The notes beneath the pieces were generated by a model that saw only the letters and a list, made by a program, of their open reading frames with translations, was not told where the DNA came from and made no database searches. DNA of 64,000 nucleotides, from the NCBI RefSeq assembly GCF_030463565.1, contig NC_134643.1, forward strand, positions 15,513,606 to 15,577,605. Reading direction: 5' to 3'. A program made the position numbers and the translations under genes. Shown piece by piece: positions 41,101-55,509 of the stretch (position 1 is its first letter; every line of letters begins with the position of its first letter). This DNA is from Pelecanus crispus (Eukaryota; Chordata; Aves; Pelecaniformes; Pelecanidae).

Positions 41101-44100
41101 GACTCGTAGTTGTTTCTAAGCCTGCATACTTCATATTGCAACTGCAGTGGTGTAACATTTGGAAGTTTGTTATCCCTCCTAATCTCTTAGCAAAAATCTA
41201 TACCATAGTGGAACATGTCAGGGGGAACAGAGAAGGAACTTCCTTGTGGATAAGATTAGTCATTTATTCATGTATTTGGCTTCTAGGCCTTACTAAAGAT
41301 GTGTTATCTCCTTAGAAACAGCCAGCAATAAATAAATATTTAGATTACTTTGATAAATGTATTTATGCTACATATCTATATGCTGCCTGTATTTTTTCCA
41401 GATTTGTGTGTAGATACATATGTGTATGTATATATTCACACATGTGTAGAGTAGTTCACTATTTGAAGGATATCTAGGGTATACCATTAAAATGTCCATT
41501 TCTATCACTAGTTTTCCAGATAACCTAACTATTGTATAGAGAAGATTCAAGTGCTCAGAGCAGTAGTAGAAAGCAGAAGCTTAGCAAAAACATAAATTTT
41601 TTTAGTAAAATACTGTTTTCTTCTCCCTTCTTTCTATAAACCCCCTCCCCCAATTAAAAAAAAAAAATTAAAAAAGAAAAAAAGATTGTAGGCAGCGAAG
41701 TGAAGTAGGAAAGCTCAGTTTGTTGGTTGTATGACAGTTCAGGGCAGTAGTTTTCATGCTGGATTTGTGGGCTATGACACACTGTATTGATAGGTGCATT
41801 TTTACCTAGAAATTTCTCCTGTATAGATTGTACTAGGGCATAGGTGTATCAACTTTCCCTATGTCCGTTCTTGTGGATTTCTTTGTGAGAAGGGTGGTTC
41901 CCATGACCACAGGTTAAAATTGTTGGCCTGTAAGTCTGAAGGCAGGCATGACAAGAATTGCTTTTGCTAATGATTGCAAAACATGTATACACATATGATG
42001 TAATCAAGGGGAGTGAAGAGGAGAATGTTTGAGATTGCATGCTCAATATAAGGCAGCTTACGCATGGAAGATGTTTTTAAGTGTTTGTCCTCTAAATTCT
42101 GTTTTTCCCTTTTTCTAGTGTATGTAGTAGGCTTGATTTGGTGTCTCTCAATTTTAAGGTACATAACTATGTTCCTGTGTGCTATATTGAGTACCAGCAC
42201 TTCAAATATGTTTTTATCCACCTCCTCTTACAAAGAAAGCATTTTTAAGGGGGAGGAAGGCATAAGCACACCTTGTAGACTATTTTCCCTGGTGTGGTAA
42301 GAAAATCAGACAGAATACTACCTTTTCATCATCTATCTCTATTACCTGAGATGACTTGTATAAACAACTAACACCAAGATTAGCAGGAGTCAGCAGAGGT
42401 CTGATAGCAGTAGTATGATCGTGGAAATGTTTGCATCTTGCCTGAAAAACCCTGTTGAGATGGGAAGCTGTAGTTAGAGTGATCTGTGTGACTCTGGAGC
42501 CAACCTGGACCAACAGTAATATGAGTTTTATACTGGGAGCAAATGGGAGTTGGAGTTTTAGGTTGCGTTTAGTGCTGTATTGAGTACAGGTAGATTGCTT
42601 TTACCTTCAAATTGACTTGAAGTTGCAACCAGATTAGCATAGTGTGCTCATTGAACTGAAAGGTCTTGCTTGACTCGAGACTGTCATGCAAATAGCTTAT
42701 GTATTTTATGTCTGAATCATTTTTATCTGTAAATCTCATAACTCTACCCTTCCTCTTCTTCCTTGGTCCATTCATGAGTGGAAAATTGACTGTACAGATC
42801 ACTTCGTTTCAGCAACTTCATCTGTTTGTTCCAGTAAGCTGCAAGTTAATTCCCTTAGATTTGTACACATTCCTTAAAAATGAATCTTCATGTATACTGT
42901 GTATATTCTGATACTTAAATACTGCTCCAGGAAACTGTTACTAATTTTTTGCCTGTATTTAAAGGGTCTGAGGCAATGGGTTTACCAGTACTCTTAGTTT
43001 AGTAAAAGAGAGCGTCTTCTGCGCTTGAGCTCAGGGGAAATAAGCTCTGCTTAAATATGAACTGCCCAGTTCTCTGTAAGCTGAGAAACATGGGCAGTAA
43101 CTTTTCAGATGTTCAGGAGTGATAATTATTCTCAGATGTTCAGTTACTCAATTTACTAAATATGGTTAAATTATCACTTTCACGTATTTTGTAATATGTA
43201 TTTAAAGTTATATAATTTTGCTTTTAAGGAAAGACAGTTGGCATATGTAGATAGGTTAGAAGGTGTTGATTAATTTTTTTTTCTCTCCAGTTACGTATAT
43301 TTTGTATGTATACCCTGTGAAGATGCAGAGCAGAGTATACAGATGGTAATTTGATTAGTATATTAATCTCCCTGCAGTGACATTAGTTAAGGATTTTGAG
43401 GTAAAGTTGCATGCACAGTATAAAATCTAAATAATTATTTATCTTAAACCAGCACCGTTTCCTCTCATGAAATACTCAGCCTAATTATAATTAGATTTTT
43501 CTCCCTTAAACGTCTGCTCTGCATTTAGGGAGGCCCTGGTAGTTCTCTCTGCAGAGGCATTCTGTGATGAAACCCCAAGTCTTGAAACATCTAAACTATG
43601 TAACTACTTTTTTTTTTTTTTTAATGTCCTCTAATTGTCAACGGGTGCTGACTGATAGAGGCAATTGCTGGAAAAAAAATATTGAACTTCAGGGGTATAC
43701 CAAAGTCATAAAAGCAGGAACAAAAAGACTTGATATTTTTGTAACACCTAGTGATGTGCTAAACTTGAACTGATTTAGCAATGAGCTTATTAAAATTAGT
43801 GTTTTGTGTATATCCAAAATTCTTAGATTTGAACTGAGAAATAATTTAATCGTAAGCTTAATTCATGATTTCACTGATGTCCCTTTATAAATTAGAAAAC
43901 AAATGTTTTGCACCTTGCTTTGAATTCTGTTCCTAACTTCTGTAGTGGATTTTTTCCCCTGAGTTTTAAATGCTTTTTGTCTTTAATATCTATCATATGA
44001 CAACAGAATCTTGAAATTGACTTATGGGGAAGGAAAGACAAGGAACAATGACACTGTCTGTGTAAATGTGTAAAAAGCTGTCAGATATGCTAAGAGGAAT

Positions 44101-44707
44101 AATAAAAACCAGATGTAATTAATTTTTTTCCCCTCTTTGGTTTTCGTAGTGTTAGGGATAAGTGTGGAAGAAAAAAACCCAAGACAAATGAAAAAAAAAA
44201 CCCACCTTGTTGTAATAAGTGTATGATACTATCTTTATATTAATTTCTCTTTAGAATTTTTTTATTATTAAGGCAAAAAAGTTGTTACTGGTGCTGCCAC
44301 CACCTCATATCTTTGATTTTTATGAAAAGATTTGCATCTGTGCACCCAGATGAGAGCTTTAGTATTCTTACTCATACAGCATAGGTTATAGCAGGCTTCT
44401 TTGTCCTATTTCCTTTTCCCTCTCCCTTCTTAGAAAAGGTTAAATGTCTTGCAGAGGTGAGCTACCAGTGTAGCATATAATCATGTCAGTTGTACCTTTC
44501 TCGGTACAGCAAGTACGGTTTGGTTTTGTCTGGCTTGAAAAATATGCTTCATGATTAATAAAAATAAAGGTAAGTCAGAGTTCTCTGATCAGATTTATAT
44601 TGTTACTTTCTGTTTGAATGTAAGTATTGGGAACACAGTTTCTGAATCTATAAAAGAAAATGCAAGTAAAAATAGTTAATGTTTTTAAAAAAAGATTTTC
44701 CTACCTT

Positions 44708-44728
44708 GGGGGGGGGGGGGGGGGGGGG
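44708..44728 (+). repeat. G21 run
   Basis: Twenty-one consecutive G in KMT2E intron 1; potentially quadruplex-forming in the nascent RNA. The exact length is uncertain. Confidence 0.9.
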
Positions 44729-46618
44729 CGAAACAAAGAAAAAGCAACTTACATGGAAAATGCCATGGAAGAGTTTGTCTGGACCCTTGACGCTTAGAGG
44801 ATGATTGATAACTGGGATTATGAAACCTTGTTGGAGTCATCTGGACAGTTTGGCTAGACTTCAGGTTCCTATTTTTCAAGTGTACTTTCTGTCTAGGTGA
44901 TGTATCATCTGCTTGTTTCCTGCAACTGTTCTGTATAGCTTTCCATGGTCCTACAAGAAGCAAGTGGAAGGAGGGGAAAAAAGACGTGCTGATAAAAGTA
45001 GGCCTGGAGTTCATTTCTGCCAATGTCTGATCATAGCAACTGGATTTCGATTTGAATGTTAGGACCTTGAAGGATTAGGTTCAAAAATACTGATGTAATT
45101 TCAGGAGATTACCCATTTACCTTCTGATACAAGAGTTGAGCCCTCTGTATTTGGTTTGTTCCTCCTGCATGTACCAGTGAAAAAGTTTTTTCCTCTGCTG
45201 TCACACAATTGATCTTAAAAGGATATGGCAGAAAAGAAACATGCGGTCTTCATTAGACTGCAGAATAATGTTGTGTAAGTGGAACACCTCAGGGATAATA
45301 TGTAAGTTATTTTCTGTTGTTTAATGCATAAATGATGTTCTTTGTACAAAGCCACACAGATTAATAATTTGGAATGTATTGTGCTCTTACACTTCTGTTG
45401 TTAGAGCACAATTCATTTAAAAAAAAAGTGGTTCTGGTATCATAAACAAAGTGGATCATGAGAAGTATGGTGAGGCTTCAAATATTTTTAGACTTGGTAT
45501 GGCTATTAGGTCAAAAAGCTTCTGTGTGTTCTGTAGAGAGAAGAACTGCCATTAAAAATGTAAACCAATGTGATTGGATGGTAAAGTGTGATAAGTTTCT
45601 TGCGGGAGGTTGATCTTGTGCAAGATAAATGCTTTAACCAGATTGAACAAAAAGTTTTTTGTTTTTTAAGATGAACATCATATTAATAGGGTAAGATAAA
45701 CTTTTAACTGCAATTAAATAAAAGCAAAATTTCTTCCAGTAGGGAGTGTATTTTCATGTAATAAAGCTGTGCTGGTAGGGTGGTAATGAAGACAATCTGA
45801 TGAATCTAAGAAATGGCCAAGATTCTTTCAAAGCTTACAGTCACTGAAAGAATAGTGTACCCTAACAAAATTGGAGGTCCTCTACAGTTGAGATTAAGGT
45901 ATGGTTGATGAGCTACTTTGCCCAGTAAAGAGCTGGTCACTGAACTTTGGACCAGCAGTTTTTATATAGTGCCTTTGAACGATATGACTCTGAAATTAAC
46001 TGGACAAACCAGCATGGTCTTTCTAACTTTCAAATTCATGTACTGCTTGAAGAAAGACTATATTAAACAGTAAAATGTGTATAATCTGCTTTGATTGTAG
46101 GAAGTCATCTTCTCTAGCACCCTTCTTTCCACTCCTCCTGGCCAATTATTTAAATGAAATGCACCTATGAAAACAGTTTCTTAGAAGGCCATGGGTGACA
46201 GATTGTCAGAATTCTGAAAGAGGAGTGATTTGAAATAGATGTGTACTTGCAGAAATTGGAAAGTACCATATCATGGTAGCAGATAGTATTTTATGACTCA
46301 TCTAAAGTATCAAGCTTCAAAGGATAAGCAATCACGTTTAAGATGGATAAGGAAGAAAGTTCCTCAGTGGTTACATTATTTTCTGCTCTGAGCTTTTCAA
46401 TTTTTGTAGTAAAATCCAGTAAAAATACTGGAAATATTTTAGTGTGTCGTGACAACACTTCTGGTTCTGACATGACAGAAAATAATTACTTTCCTTCATC
46501 CCAAATCTGGCATCACTGTGGTGTCCATCATTGGATGGCCTATAAGGTCATAGTTCTGTTAGTAAGTGGGCATAGTGGCATAGTGTAATGAATTTGTCGT
46601 GGGTCCCTGCCCCGCGCG

Positions 46619-46639
46619 CCCCCCCCCCCCCCCCCCCCC
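46619..46639 (+). repeat. C21 run with CpG-rich shoulder
   Basis: Twenty-one C preceded by GCCCCGCGCG, giving an isolated GC spike inside an AT-rich intron. It may be a recent expansion or partly an assembly artefact. Confidence 0.85.
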
Positions 46640-46733
46640 ATTATGGGAATTCATTGAGGATGGCTGCTCATAAATAATGAGCTATGTTTGTTTGAATTAA
46701 CTTGTACATGTAGGTATTGCAAGCCGGTGACTG

Positions 46734-46777
46734 CCTCCATTCTTCCATACTACAGGCATACCTCCATTCTTCCATAC
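46734..46777 (+). repeat. 17-bp direct repeat, period 27
   Basis: CCTCCATTCTTCCATAC occurs at 46734-46750 and again at 46761-46777, with dissimilar 10-base spacers after each copy. Confidence 0.85.
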
Positions 46778-46857
46778 CAACTGTAGGCAGAGGAAAAAGC
46801 ATTGGAGGGTTTTGTGTTTGGTGAAGACCTGAAATCTTAAGATGGTAAAAAATAATC

Positions 46858-46908
46858 TGGATGATCTTAAAGGTCTTTTCCAACCTAAACAATTCTATGA
46901 TTTTATGA
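46858..46908 (+). mobile_element. Short CR1 LINE 3' end
   Basis: The segment contains the typical avian CR1 3' terminus: GATGATCTTAAAGGTCTTTT, then CCAACCTAAAC and the terminal ATTCTATGAT-type repeat. It is a severely 5'-truncated insertion in KMT2E intron 1, oriented with the gene. Confidence 0.8.
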
Positions 46909-49660
46909 GTATTACAATCATGTTCTGCGTCCTTTTAGGTGAAACTTCTCTTTAATGCTGTTTGGCAAAATAAATTTGAGTTCCTTAAGTCTTTGATTTT
47001 ATTCAGTGTAGATTAGCCTCTTAGAATTTTTTGAGTGAATTCTGACTAAGGCTTAAAGACGTATTTCAATAGCTTGTAGTAGGGTAAGAAGTTTATCTTG
47101 GCTCTGTTCCCTCATCCCTTCTTTTTTCCTTATAAGAGTGGTGATGTATTTGGGTAGTCAGAGATGATGGCATTAATTGGGCCATGCATTAGCAATTAAT
47201 TTTCTATCTATACATAGCTCTAAAAACGTATACATAGCACGCTTTTCTTTTTCTGTGTTACTTTTACAAAAAAAAAAAAACAACCAGATTTCACTTGATT
47301 CTCAGATTTGGTAACTGCATCTCTTCTTTCTGTGTTGACACTGAAGGTCACTTTGATGATTGGGTAACCTCAGTTGTTTTATGTAAGTTTGCAGATGTCG
47401 TAGCCCACGAGGCAGCTATGTTAAGGCAGGTTCTTCACTTCCATCAGTCTTGTGGGCATTTTTGCCTACATTAATTTTCAGTTGTTACTCTACTTGGTCA
47501 GAAGTGTTTAAAGAAAATTCAGTAAGAAAACCCACACCACCACCAAAAGCAATTTTAAGGGCAAGAAACGTCTATTTAAGTGAGGATCTTGATCCCAGGC
47601 AGTGGTGTCCAGTATGTCTTCTAGACCTACTTTGAAACACATTAAAACTGTTTTTTTAGAGTTATCTAATAACAAACATAAAATAAAATCTCTGTTATGC
47701 TAATGATTTGTTAGCAGAGGTGAAACTGCAGTTGGTAGTGGAACAGCCTTTAACCTGTGATAGCCAATTTACCTGGACTAAAAAAAGTTGATGGTTTCCT
47801 TTCAATTATGGGGTAGGAATTAATAAAAATTTTTTACTTTCTCAGAAGAAGAGAACTAAATGGTAAGCTGATATTTACTGTAAGTTGCAGATGAGGTCAT
47901 TCAGGGTTCTACCCTATGAATAGAGTAAACCATATGGTGGCAGAATGAGTGCTCACTTAAATTCTAAGAGGGGCTTGGGGTTTCTTTTATGCTACCTACT
48001 AAAAATACTCTGTACTTGCTTTTGGTTTAACAGGTTTGTCTTGCTGCTTATTCCTGAAAATAGTATGGATTTTCCTTAGTTTTATGAACAGCTAGTGATG
48101 TAGTTTGACATTTGTGGTATTTGGTAAGAAAATGCTCAGTGTTTAAATGAGGAAAGTAAGCTATCCCAGTGGCTGGGTGGCCTGATTGCTTTCCAGTTCA
48201 TTGTATTTGGTGACTTTTTGGTGTATTTGGGACCAAAACACAACTTCTGCTGTCTAGAGGGAGAATGAACTGTAGAAGGTTTAGGCACTTAAGAGCATGC
48301 CAAGATGTTTGATGTTAATTGCCAGAGTTCAGCAGTGGGATAAAATTCAAGAAGTTAGATGAAGGCTTGATGCGAGTTCATACCTTAGAGATGCCCTGTA
48401 GATGCCACTTCATCATCCTGAAGATACTGACTTTACTGATAAAAGGAGCAGATGCACATTTAAGTCCACAATGCTTTCCTGAAGTCCTTTTTATAAGTAC
48501 CCCCATTTTTCACTGGAGGTTTGTTAGTTTTTTCTTGGCAATCTAGTGTTTGGCAAGGATGAGGCTGTTAAAATATGTTGATCTCAAAACTGTTGGGCTT
48601 TTGTAGACTTCAGCTAAGATGCTACACTTTGTCAGATGGGAGGAGTATATTTATTAGGCACTGCATGCACTTCATTGCAAAGTGGTCTGTGTTCTTCCGA
48701 CTTCAACATTTTGGAAGGAGTTTGTAATTACTCATTATGCAGTTTTGAAGGGGGGATATTTTGCTTCAACTACCTAGCCACTTGTAGAAAACCTTGTCTA
48801 TATTAGGCTATAAAAATGTGTTAGTTTACTAATCTGTGAATAGAGACAGCTCAGGTGCTGTGTTCTGCCCTGCTCAGTAAGAGTGAGAAACTAGTAGTAG
48901 CTGGCATACAGGTAGGATTGTTGTATTCACTTGTGTGAGTCAAGCATATTGTAGCTTTGCTCTGCAATTGAAAACTACTACTGATTCTTTCTAGTTTACT
49001 ACTTAAAAAAAAAAAATCACTTCTGAAAGTGGCACCTGATAGTATACTATGTTCTGATGATCTATTAAAATGAGATGGAAATTATTTCATATCATTATTG
49101 TGAATCATTAGAATGATTTTGGTTTAAAAAATACTGAATGGAAGTGATGACAATTGCTTTTGACATCCTTAGTTTGTATTGTGGACATTGAAAGGTTGTT
49201 TGGTTTTTTTTGAAGTGCAAAACAAAAGTGAACAATGCTCTCTAAGAAATACTTGAAAAATTCTTTAACCAGGTTTCTGTTGAAAGGTACAGCAACTGGG
49301 CTCTGACAATGTAGAGCAGTAAGCAGATGTTCAGTAAATCTGCCATAAAGTGAATCTTTGTTGCGTCACAATGTGATGAATGATTTTTTTTTTAATCACC
49401 AATTTAAATTAGAATATTTTTGTCAGTTTGTAATATTTTTAAGTTCAGGAGTTAAGATCATCACACTCTTAAAGTAAGTGTATTTGAAGTTAACTTTTTT
49501 AAAGAAGATGGATGTTTTCTTTATGCTTATGTAAAATAAAACTAATGAAATCATTGTGACAGATGAAAGTGTTTGTTTTTTTTTTTAAGTGATGTAAAAT
49601 TGCCTGTTTTTAAAATGAACTGACTCAGTTTTCTGTGTTTTTTGTTTGTGCTTTGAACAG

Positions 49661-49846
<186 letters not shown>

Positions 49847-50363
49847 TAAGTATGTGAACATAATTTGTAAGTTTTCTTATCTCTTTTTTTAATACAGTCG
49901 GAGAAGACTTAGGAGTCTCCTTAGTTTCTTCCTCTTCAGGGAGAGCAAAGGAGAGAAGCTAGCCTGTTCTACAGATACATACTTTTCTTGCTTATCAGAG
50001 TGAGAAATACAGATGCTGCCTGGTTTGCTTTTCATGCTTAAAAGTGCTCTGCCATTTCGGTTTCCTTTGTAAAAAAATATTTTTGATTTCCCATGTTAGA
50101 AAGGTAAATTCATTTGGTGTGGTAAATTGCAAGAAGGTGGTAGTAATTAGACAAGGGTGCCTTTATTTATGAAGGTTGAAAGCCTAGCTTAATTGTCCAA
50201 TACTGTGTCTTCACAAAGTTATTTTATATTGAAAAGCTGGTAGAAATTAACTTGTTAATCATTCATTTCAGTTAGTAACTGTGTAGAAAAGATTACAAAG
50301 AGCCGATGAAATGCTGAATTCAATAAACTCTTCAATTGCATGAAATAAGCATAGTGAATTTCT

Positions 50364-50476
50364 GGGGTTTTGGGGGGTGGAGGTGGGGGTGGTTTTTTGT
50401 TTGTTTTGGGAGGGGGTGGTTTGGGGTGGGTTTTTTTGTGTGAGTGTGGGGGTTTTGGTGTTTTGGTTTTTTTTTT
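50364..50476 (+). repeat. G/T-rich block with quadruplex potential
   Basis: About 113 bases of almost only G and T, with many runs of three to six G, including GGGGTTTTGGGGGG at its start. It lies on the transcribed-sense strand, so an RNA quadruplex could form in the nascent KMT2E intron. Confidence 0.85.
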
Positions 50477-52973
50477 CCTCTAGTAGTGTCTGAATCTGTA
50501 GAGTATCAATAGGCTAGAGTTTGGGTATTGTTGATCTCTGGAGGTTCTTCCTGTCAAACAAACATCTTACCATGTGTGTAGTATTGACTTGGCTGTCAAA
50601 TGTTATGAGAGAAATAGCATTTTGGACAACTTGGCTCTTCAGAGGTAAAAGGCCAAGGTGGCGTTACAGCTTTTACCAGTGTACTGCTTGTTTTAGTTAT
50701 TGAAACAGTGGATTAGACTTATTTTACATACATGCTTGAAATCTTTCATAAATCAAAAATAAACTTCATAAAGTGGTCTTTCATTTAACAGGTGCATTGA
50801 ATAACTAACACGAATTTAAATAGCTTACACACAGTCTTTGCTCGAGAGTGTGTGCTAAGTAATATTACTCTGTTTAAGAAGCAAATGGCTTTCCGTCCAA
50901 ACTTTGAAAGAAATGTTACGCACTGTGAGCAGAACTCTTGAACAGCTTTTTAAAGGAATGTGTCTCCCCTGTGGTTTCAGTTATATATGAGGCTATTCTG
51001 ACTTTGTGCCATTTACCTGAAGAAAACCAAAAATTTGCAATTTGAAGCTTTTTGTCACACTAAATTTTTAAAGTTGTTTTGTTGACCTCTCACATCATGA
51101 ATGCTAGTATCCTTGTTGCAGAAAATTTTTTGAGTGACCTGTTCACAGCTCTTTTCATTATCTTTTCCTGTGGTTTTCTTCTATGTTTAGAGGAGGTCAT
51201 GATTCCCAAGGTTGCTGACATTCCTTGCAGACCCAGCTGAAATTTAAATAAATAAATACAGTTGTCAGTATAAACAAGATAGAGTTCATAGTGTGTTACT
51301 TGCTTGATACTGTGGCAGGTGACCCAGTTAAGAACCGCTTTTCTTCAGATGTTAAGTGACTGTTACCAATTAGATTAATTCTTGTCATCTGCCATACTTA
51401 CGCTAAAAAAAAGTGTAGTTGCATGATTGGCTTACACTGATTTAAAAGCCATGTCACTGGCTAAAGAAGTGTGACACAAAGGTGTGTCTCTAACCTACCA
51501 GCTTATACAGTTACCAACCTTTTCTGTCACCATCTATGTGATTTACATGGTTTTTGTATGTTTTCTTCCAGAGTGTAGCATGTTGGATATAGTTTGTGTT
51601 GGTAGCAAGCATAGGTTGTCTTCGAGCAAGTTCTGGGGTTTTCCCAAGAGGGAGGAGTTGGAATTTCTTCACTGTGACTGACAGGTGTGATATTGCTTCA
51701 TCCGTTGCTGAAGCATGAGCAAACACAAGAATGGGGGAATGGCAAACCTGCTGATGTAGCAGAAGGAACCCAGGAAAAAACTCAGCTTAGTGCAGTCTCT
51801 TAGTGCTAAGAGATCTTTCCTTATGCTTCAAACTAAGGGATAAGCCTATTAAAAAAGTGGATAGTTTATGTGATTACATGATTTCACATATTATTTTAAG
51901 AACGGTAGCAAATAGCTGTGTGACAATAACTCTTATTAAAAGGTTTAAACGTCTTAAAAGTTGTGTGAAATAGTCTCTTATGTTACTTGTACCTAAGTGA
52001 GGTCTCCAGTGGTGGATTGATTGTCATAGTGCCATAGTAATCAGAACACATAATATATTTTGCCTTTATTTGTAAAAGGCTTACTAAAGATTAATATGCA
52101 TGACTTCTTACTGTTAAAGACCTTGTAATAGTAAGCAGAGCCAGCCATTTTGGAAGGTTCAGAATGTGCTTCCTGACTTAAGAGCGTTAGTCTAGCTTAG
52201 AACATGAGTATAAGCTACACATTGGGAAATGCCATTGATGCTACTGCTCTCCTGTTTATAATATATGTGTAATGAACCCAAGAACCACAGTATATGGGTC
52301 ATTGTATTGAGTTCAGTATCCAGGAGAAATGATTAAGAACATTTGTTGTAGTCTTAAATAAATGAAAACCTACCCTCCATGACTGTTGTTGAAACAGGGA
52401 TTTATTGGTTTATTTATTTATTAAGTATTTTAGGACAGTGGGAAGCTTGCCAGTTCCTACAGATGGTATTAGGCCAGCCTGTGCTTGTGGGGCCTGCGAG
52501 ATACTTAGGTAGCAGAACCCACGCTGTGGTAGAGAAGTAGTGCTCAGTTCTTCGTTGTCTAGGTGGCGAAGCCCATCAGGTGTGTTTGGTTAGATAAGTG
52601 TCTTGAAATACAAAATACTGTTTTTCATACAAAATGTATTATATTTCTTTATCTGAGCTGACCTTCAGCCAGATACTGCTCAAGTGTGCTGGTGCCAAAG
52701 GGAAAACAAACCTGAACTCCTTGAAAATTAGACCTATCAAAGTGGCATATGGCAGATGGATGCTGCTGAAGCATTCTTGGAAGCAAGAGGTTTTCATTTG
52801 GAGTTTTGTACTATTAGCTAAGTTTTCATAGCCTAAAGCTTGGATACCCACCTGCCTCTGAAAATTTTAGTTTTAGTGAGATTTTATTTCCCATTTGAAT
52901 AGCTACATTTTTGTAGAAGTGGTTGATGGCCTCAGATTCTAAGGACTGAGTGTATTTTGGGTGTTCAGCAACT

Positions 52974-53000
52974 CCCCCCCCCCCCCCCTTTTTTTTTTTT
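52974..53000 (+). repeat. Compound C15-T12 tract
   Basis: Fifteen C followed directly by twelve T; same form and orientation as the tracts at 8483, 55487 and 57355. Confidence 0.9.
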
Positions 53001-55486
53001 CTAATTATTACATGGTCAGAAATAAAACAGTATTTAAAAGGGATAAAGTGGGGGAGACAAGACTTTTTAAAGAAGAATTGACTATGGCTTAGAATGGTTG
53101 ATAGTTGATTCCCTTAATATAGGTTAACTAAAGCTTGTAGGGACTGGGATTTTTGTAAAGTGTTGGATCTCATGTGTCGCTTATTTAATTTCTCACTAAT
53201 GCCATCTGCTGGCAACATGCAGACTATTTTCAGTTTGCATTGTATTTTTAAATATGAAGGGTAGGAAATGACCCAGAACATGAGAGTTCTTTCACTTGCA
53301 GAATGAAAGTTATTTGGGGGGTTTTGAAAAATACAGGTATCTCTGCTTTTTTTTTTTTTAATTCATTAGAGAAAATACTATGTTCCTGTTTTCAAGTTAC
53401 AAGAATGTCTCAGATCATGGCAGCCCAGGAGCATGGGGGGAAGCTCTTTTTGTGGTGCTTTTTATTTTGTTCCTTGTGAATATTGTGCAGTTACAAATTG
53501 TTAACCACAACACCTAACAAATATACATGATGTTTTAGCAATATGTCATGGTCAGTTTGTCATGGTAATATTTGTTTATTTTAGGGCATAATATTAGGGT
53601 ATTGGTCTAACTTCAAATATGCTATATATATACAGGCATTTCAGTTTTGATGAAAACTAAAAGTACCATAAATACCTCCTTTAGTTAGATACCAAGAGTG
53701 CAGCTGTTTGAGGTGAAGCTCAAAAATGTGGTATGCTCAGAAGACTGACAAGCTTAGTACCTCAGTCTGTTACAGAACTGGGTTATGTTCAAGAATACAA
53801 GCAAGGAAAACCTCATAGTGTTCTTTCAGATCTGAATGCTTACGCTTTTCTTCCTGAAAACTTGCTTTTTGGAATGCCCATAAGAATGCCAATGGTGACA
53901 TTAGGGTGGGTGTCTATAATACAGTAGTTAGTGCCTTGCTACTTCAGCCCTGCTACTTGAGTAAAAAAAACTTTTAAAAATTGATTTTTAAATGGGGTGG
54001 TATTGCATGCTTTGATATGTTGTACCATTAAATATTTTACCAAGAGGTATTCCTTCACAAAACTCTGCAATTCTGAGGTGCCTATTTGAGAAGGCGGCTT
54101 TGACCTTTGAACAAGTGATAGTACAGAAGGTGTGTTTTCTGTTTAAGGTCAGGGTCATGCACACAGTGGGCAGAAGAGGGGTAACAAGGAATTCAGTGAA
54201 GGGCATATTAAAATGTTGGCAGATCTGTTTGCCAAAGTTAGAAGATTGTCATTCTGTGGAGAAATTATACTCGTTCTGTACTGCTTATGGGATGGCTGTC
54301 ACTTTTCTATTGACTGTAAAGGAAACCTGTGATGATTAATTTCTGGCTTCAGTGAATGCTCCACCACCTCCTTCCCATATTTCTTAGTCTCCTCCACACT
54401 GTTCCACACCCCAGTCTAGCATTTGAGTGGATAAATGGAACAGTAACAGTTATGTTCAAAGCTCTGGTGAGCATCTGTTATAACTTAAAGAAGTATCTGT
54501 GGCCCCCTGGATAAGCATTTGAAAAATCTTCACTGAAGGCTTGTTCTGCTCTAATTTTGTATTTATGTTAAAACTTTTTTAATACAAAGGTTTAATTGCC
54601 TTTGCATCTCACCTAATTTTCTTGCACCCTTTCTCTGTTTTTACCTGCTCAAGTAAAGCTGTGCTTTTTCCTTTTTAACACTGTACTCTGAATCTGGTTT
54701 GTGAGTATTAAAATAGTTGGGGATAAATGCATTTGTTTTCTGTATTTTGTTTTGGAAGCTTAGTGCTTCTGCTTCCCACAACTGTTATGCCTCTTAATAT
54801 TCTTGGTTCTCTTAAGTGGTTTATGAATTGCTAGAGTAGGTTGAAATGGATTTAGGGAGTAGGGTGTATTGTCTTGCTTCATCTATTTTTCAAGAGATTA
54901 AGAATACCTTTTTTATTTTTGTAGTCAGTTTATGAAATATGCATGACCTCTCTTTTTAGGACATATCCATTCTGGTATCTTTCACTGAATGCTCCCATAT
55001 TGAAGTAGCTGGTGTTTAGTTTGTGGTAATACTTAGGAAAGAAACTCTCCTAAATTAATTGTGGCATTGCTGAAAGATGGATTGTACCTGAATTCCGTGC
55101 CCCCTCCCCCCCAGTGTCAGTAAGCCTTCCTGCTCTGAAAACTATTGTCCATATACTGAAGCAAACAAGACCTAGGTTGAGCATTGAACGCATAGTAGAT
55201 AAGAGTAACCGTGCTACTGCTTGTCCTGTTCAGTAGATGTTGAAGAATAGCAGTAGAAGCAATACAGTGGTCAAGACCCTCTTGAACTGGAGAAAGATAA
55301 GTTAATTTCTGTCCTAGCCATGATGGATGGGTAGTCAGTGCTTCATTCATTGGCATTTTGATTGGCTAGATCATCAGAAGGATTAGCTGGATGACATTGA
55401 TGGTGCATGATTACTGCACAAATGCATTATGTCAGTAAATAGGTAAAGGCAAATCTGTTGGAAAGGCACAGCTTTTCCAACTTTTG

Positions 55487-55509
55487 CCCCCCCCCCCCCT
55501 TTTTTTTTT
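55487..55509 (+). repeat. Compound C13-T10 tract
   Basis: Thirteen C followed directly by ten T, same orientation as the others. Confidence 0.9.

Larger units (their letters stand above)
32143..49660 (+). other. KMT2E: KMT2E intron 1 (5' UTR intron)
   Basis: These 17.5 kb are T-rich on the + strand and contain no recognisable coding exon. Contents include further YY1-type words near its 5' end (AATATGGCGGG at about 32364 and AAAATGGCGGCC at 33324), a MIR-like fragment with two AP-1 sites, long G/C homopolymers and a short CR1 tail. Open frames inside (for example 39774-40238, minus) carry no domain. An additional 5' UTR exon could be hidden here; I could not identify one. Confidence 0.6.
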
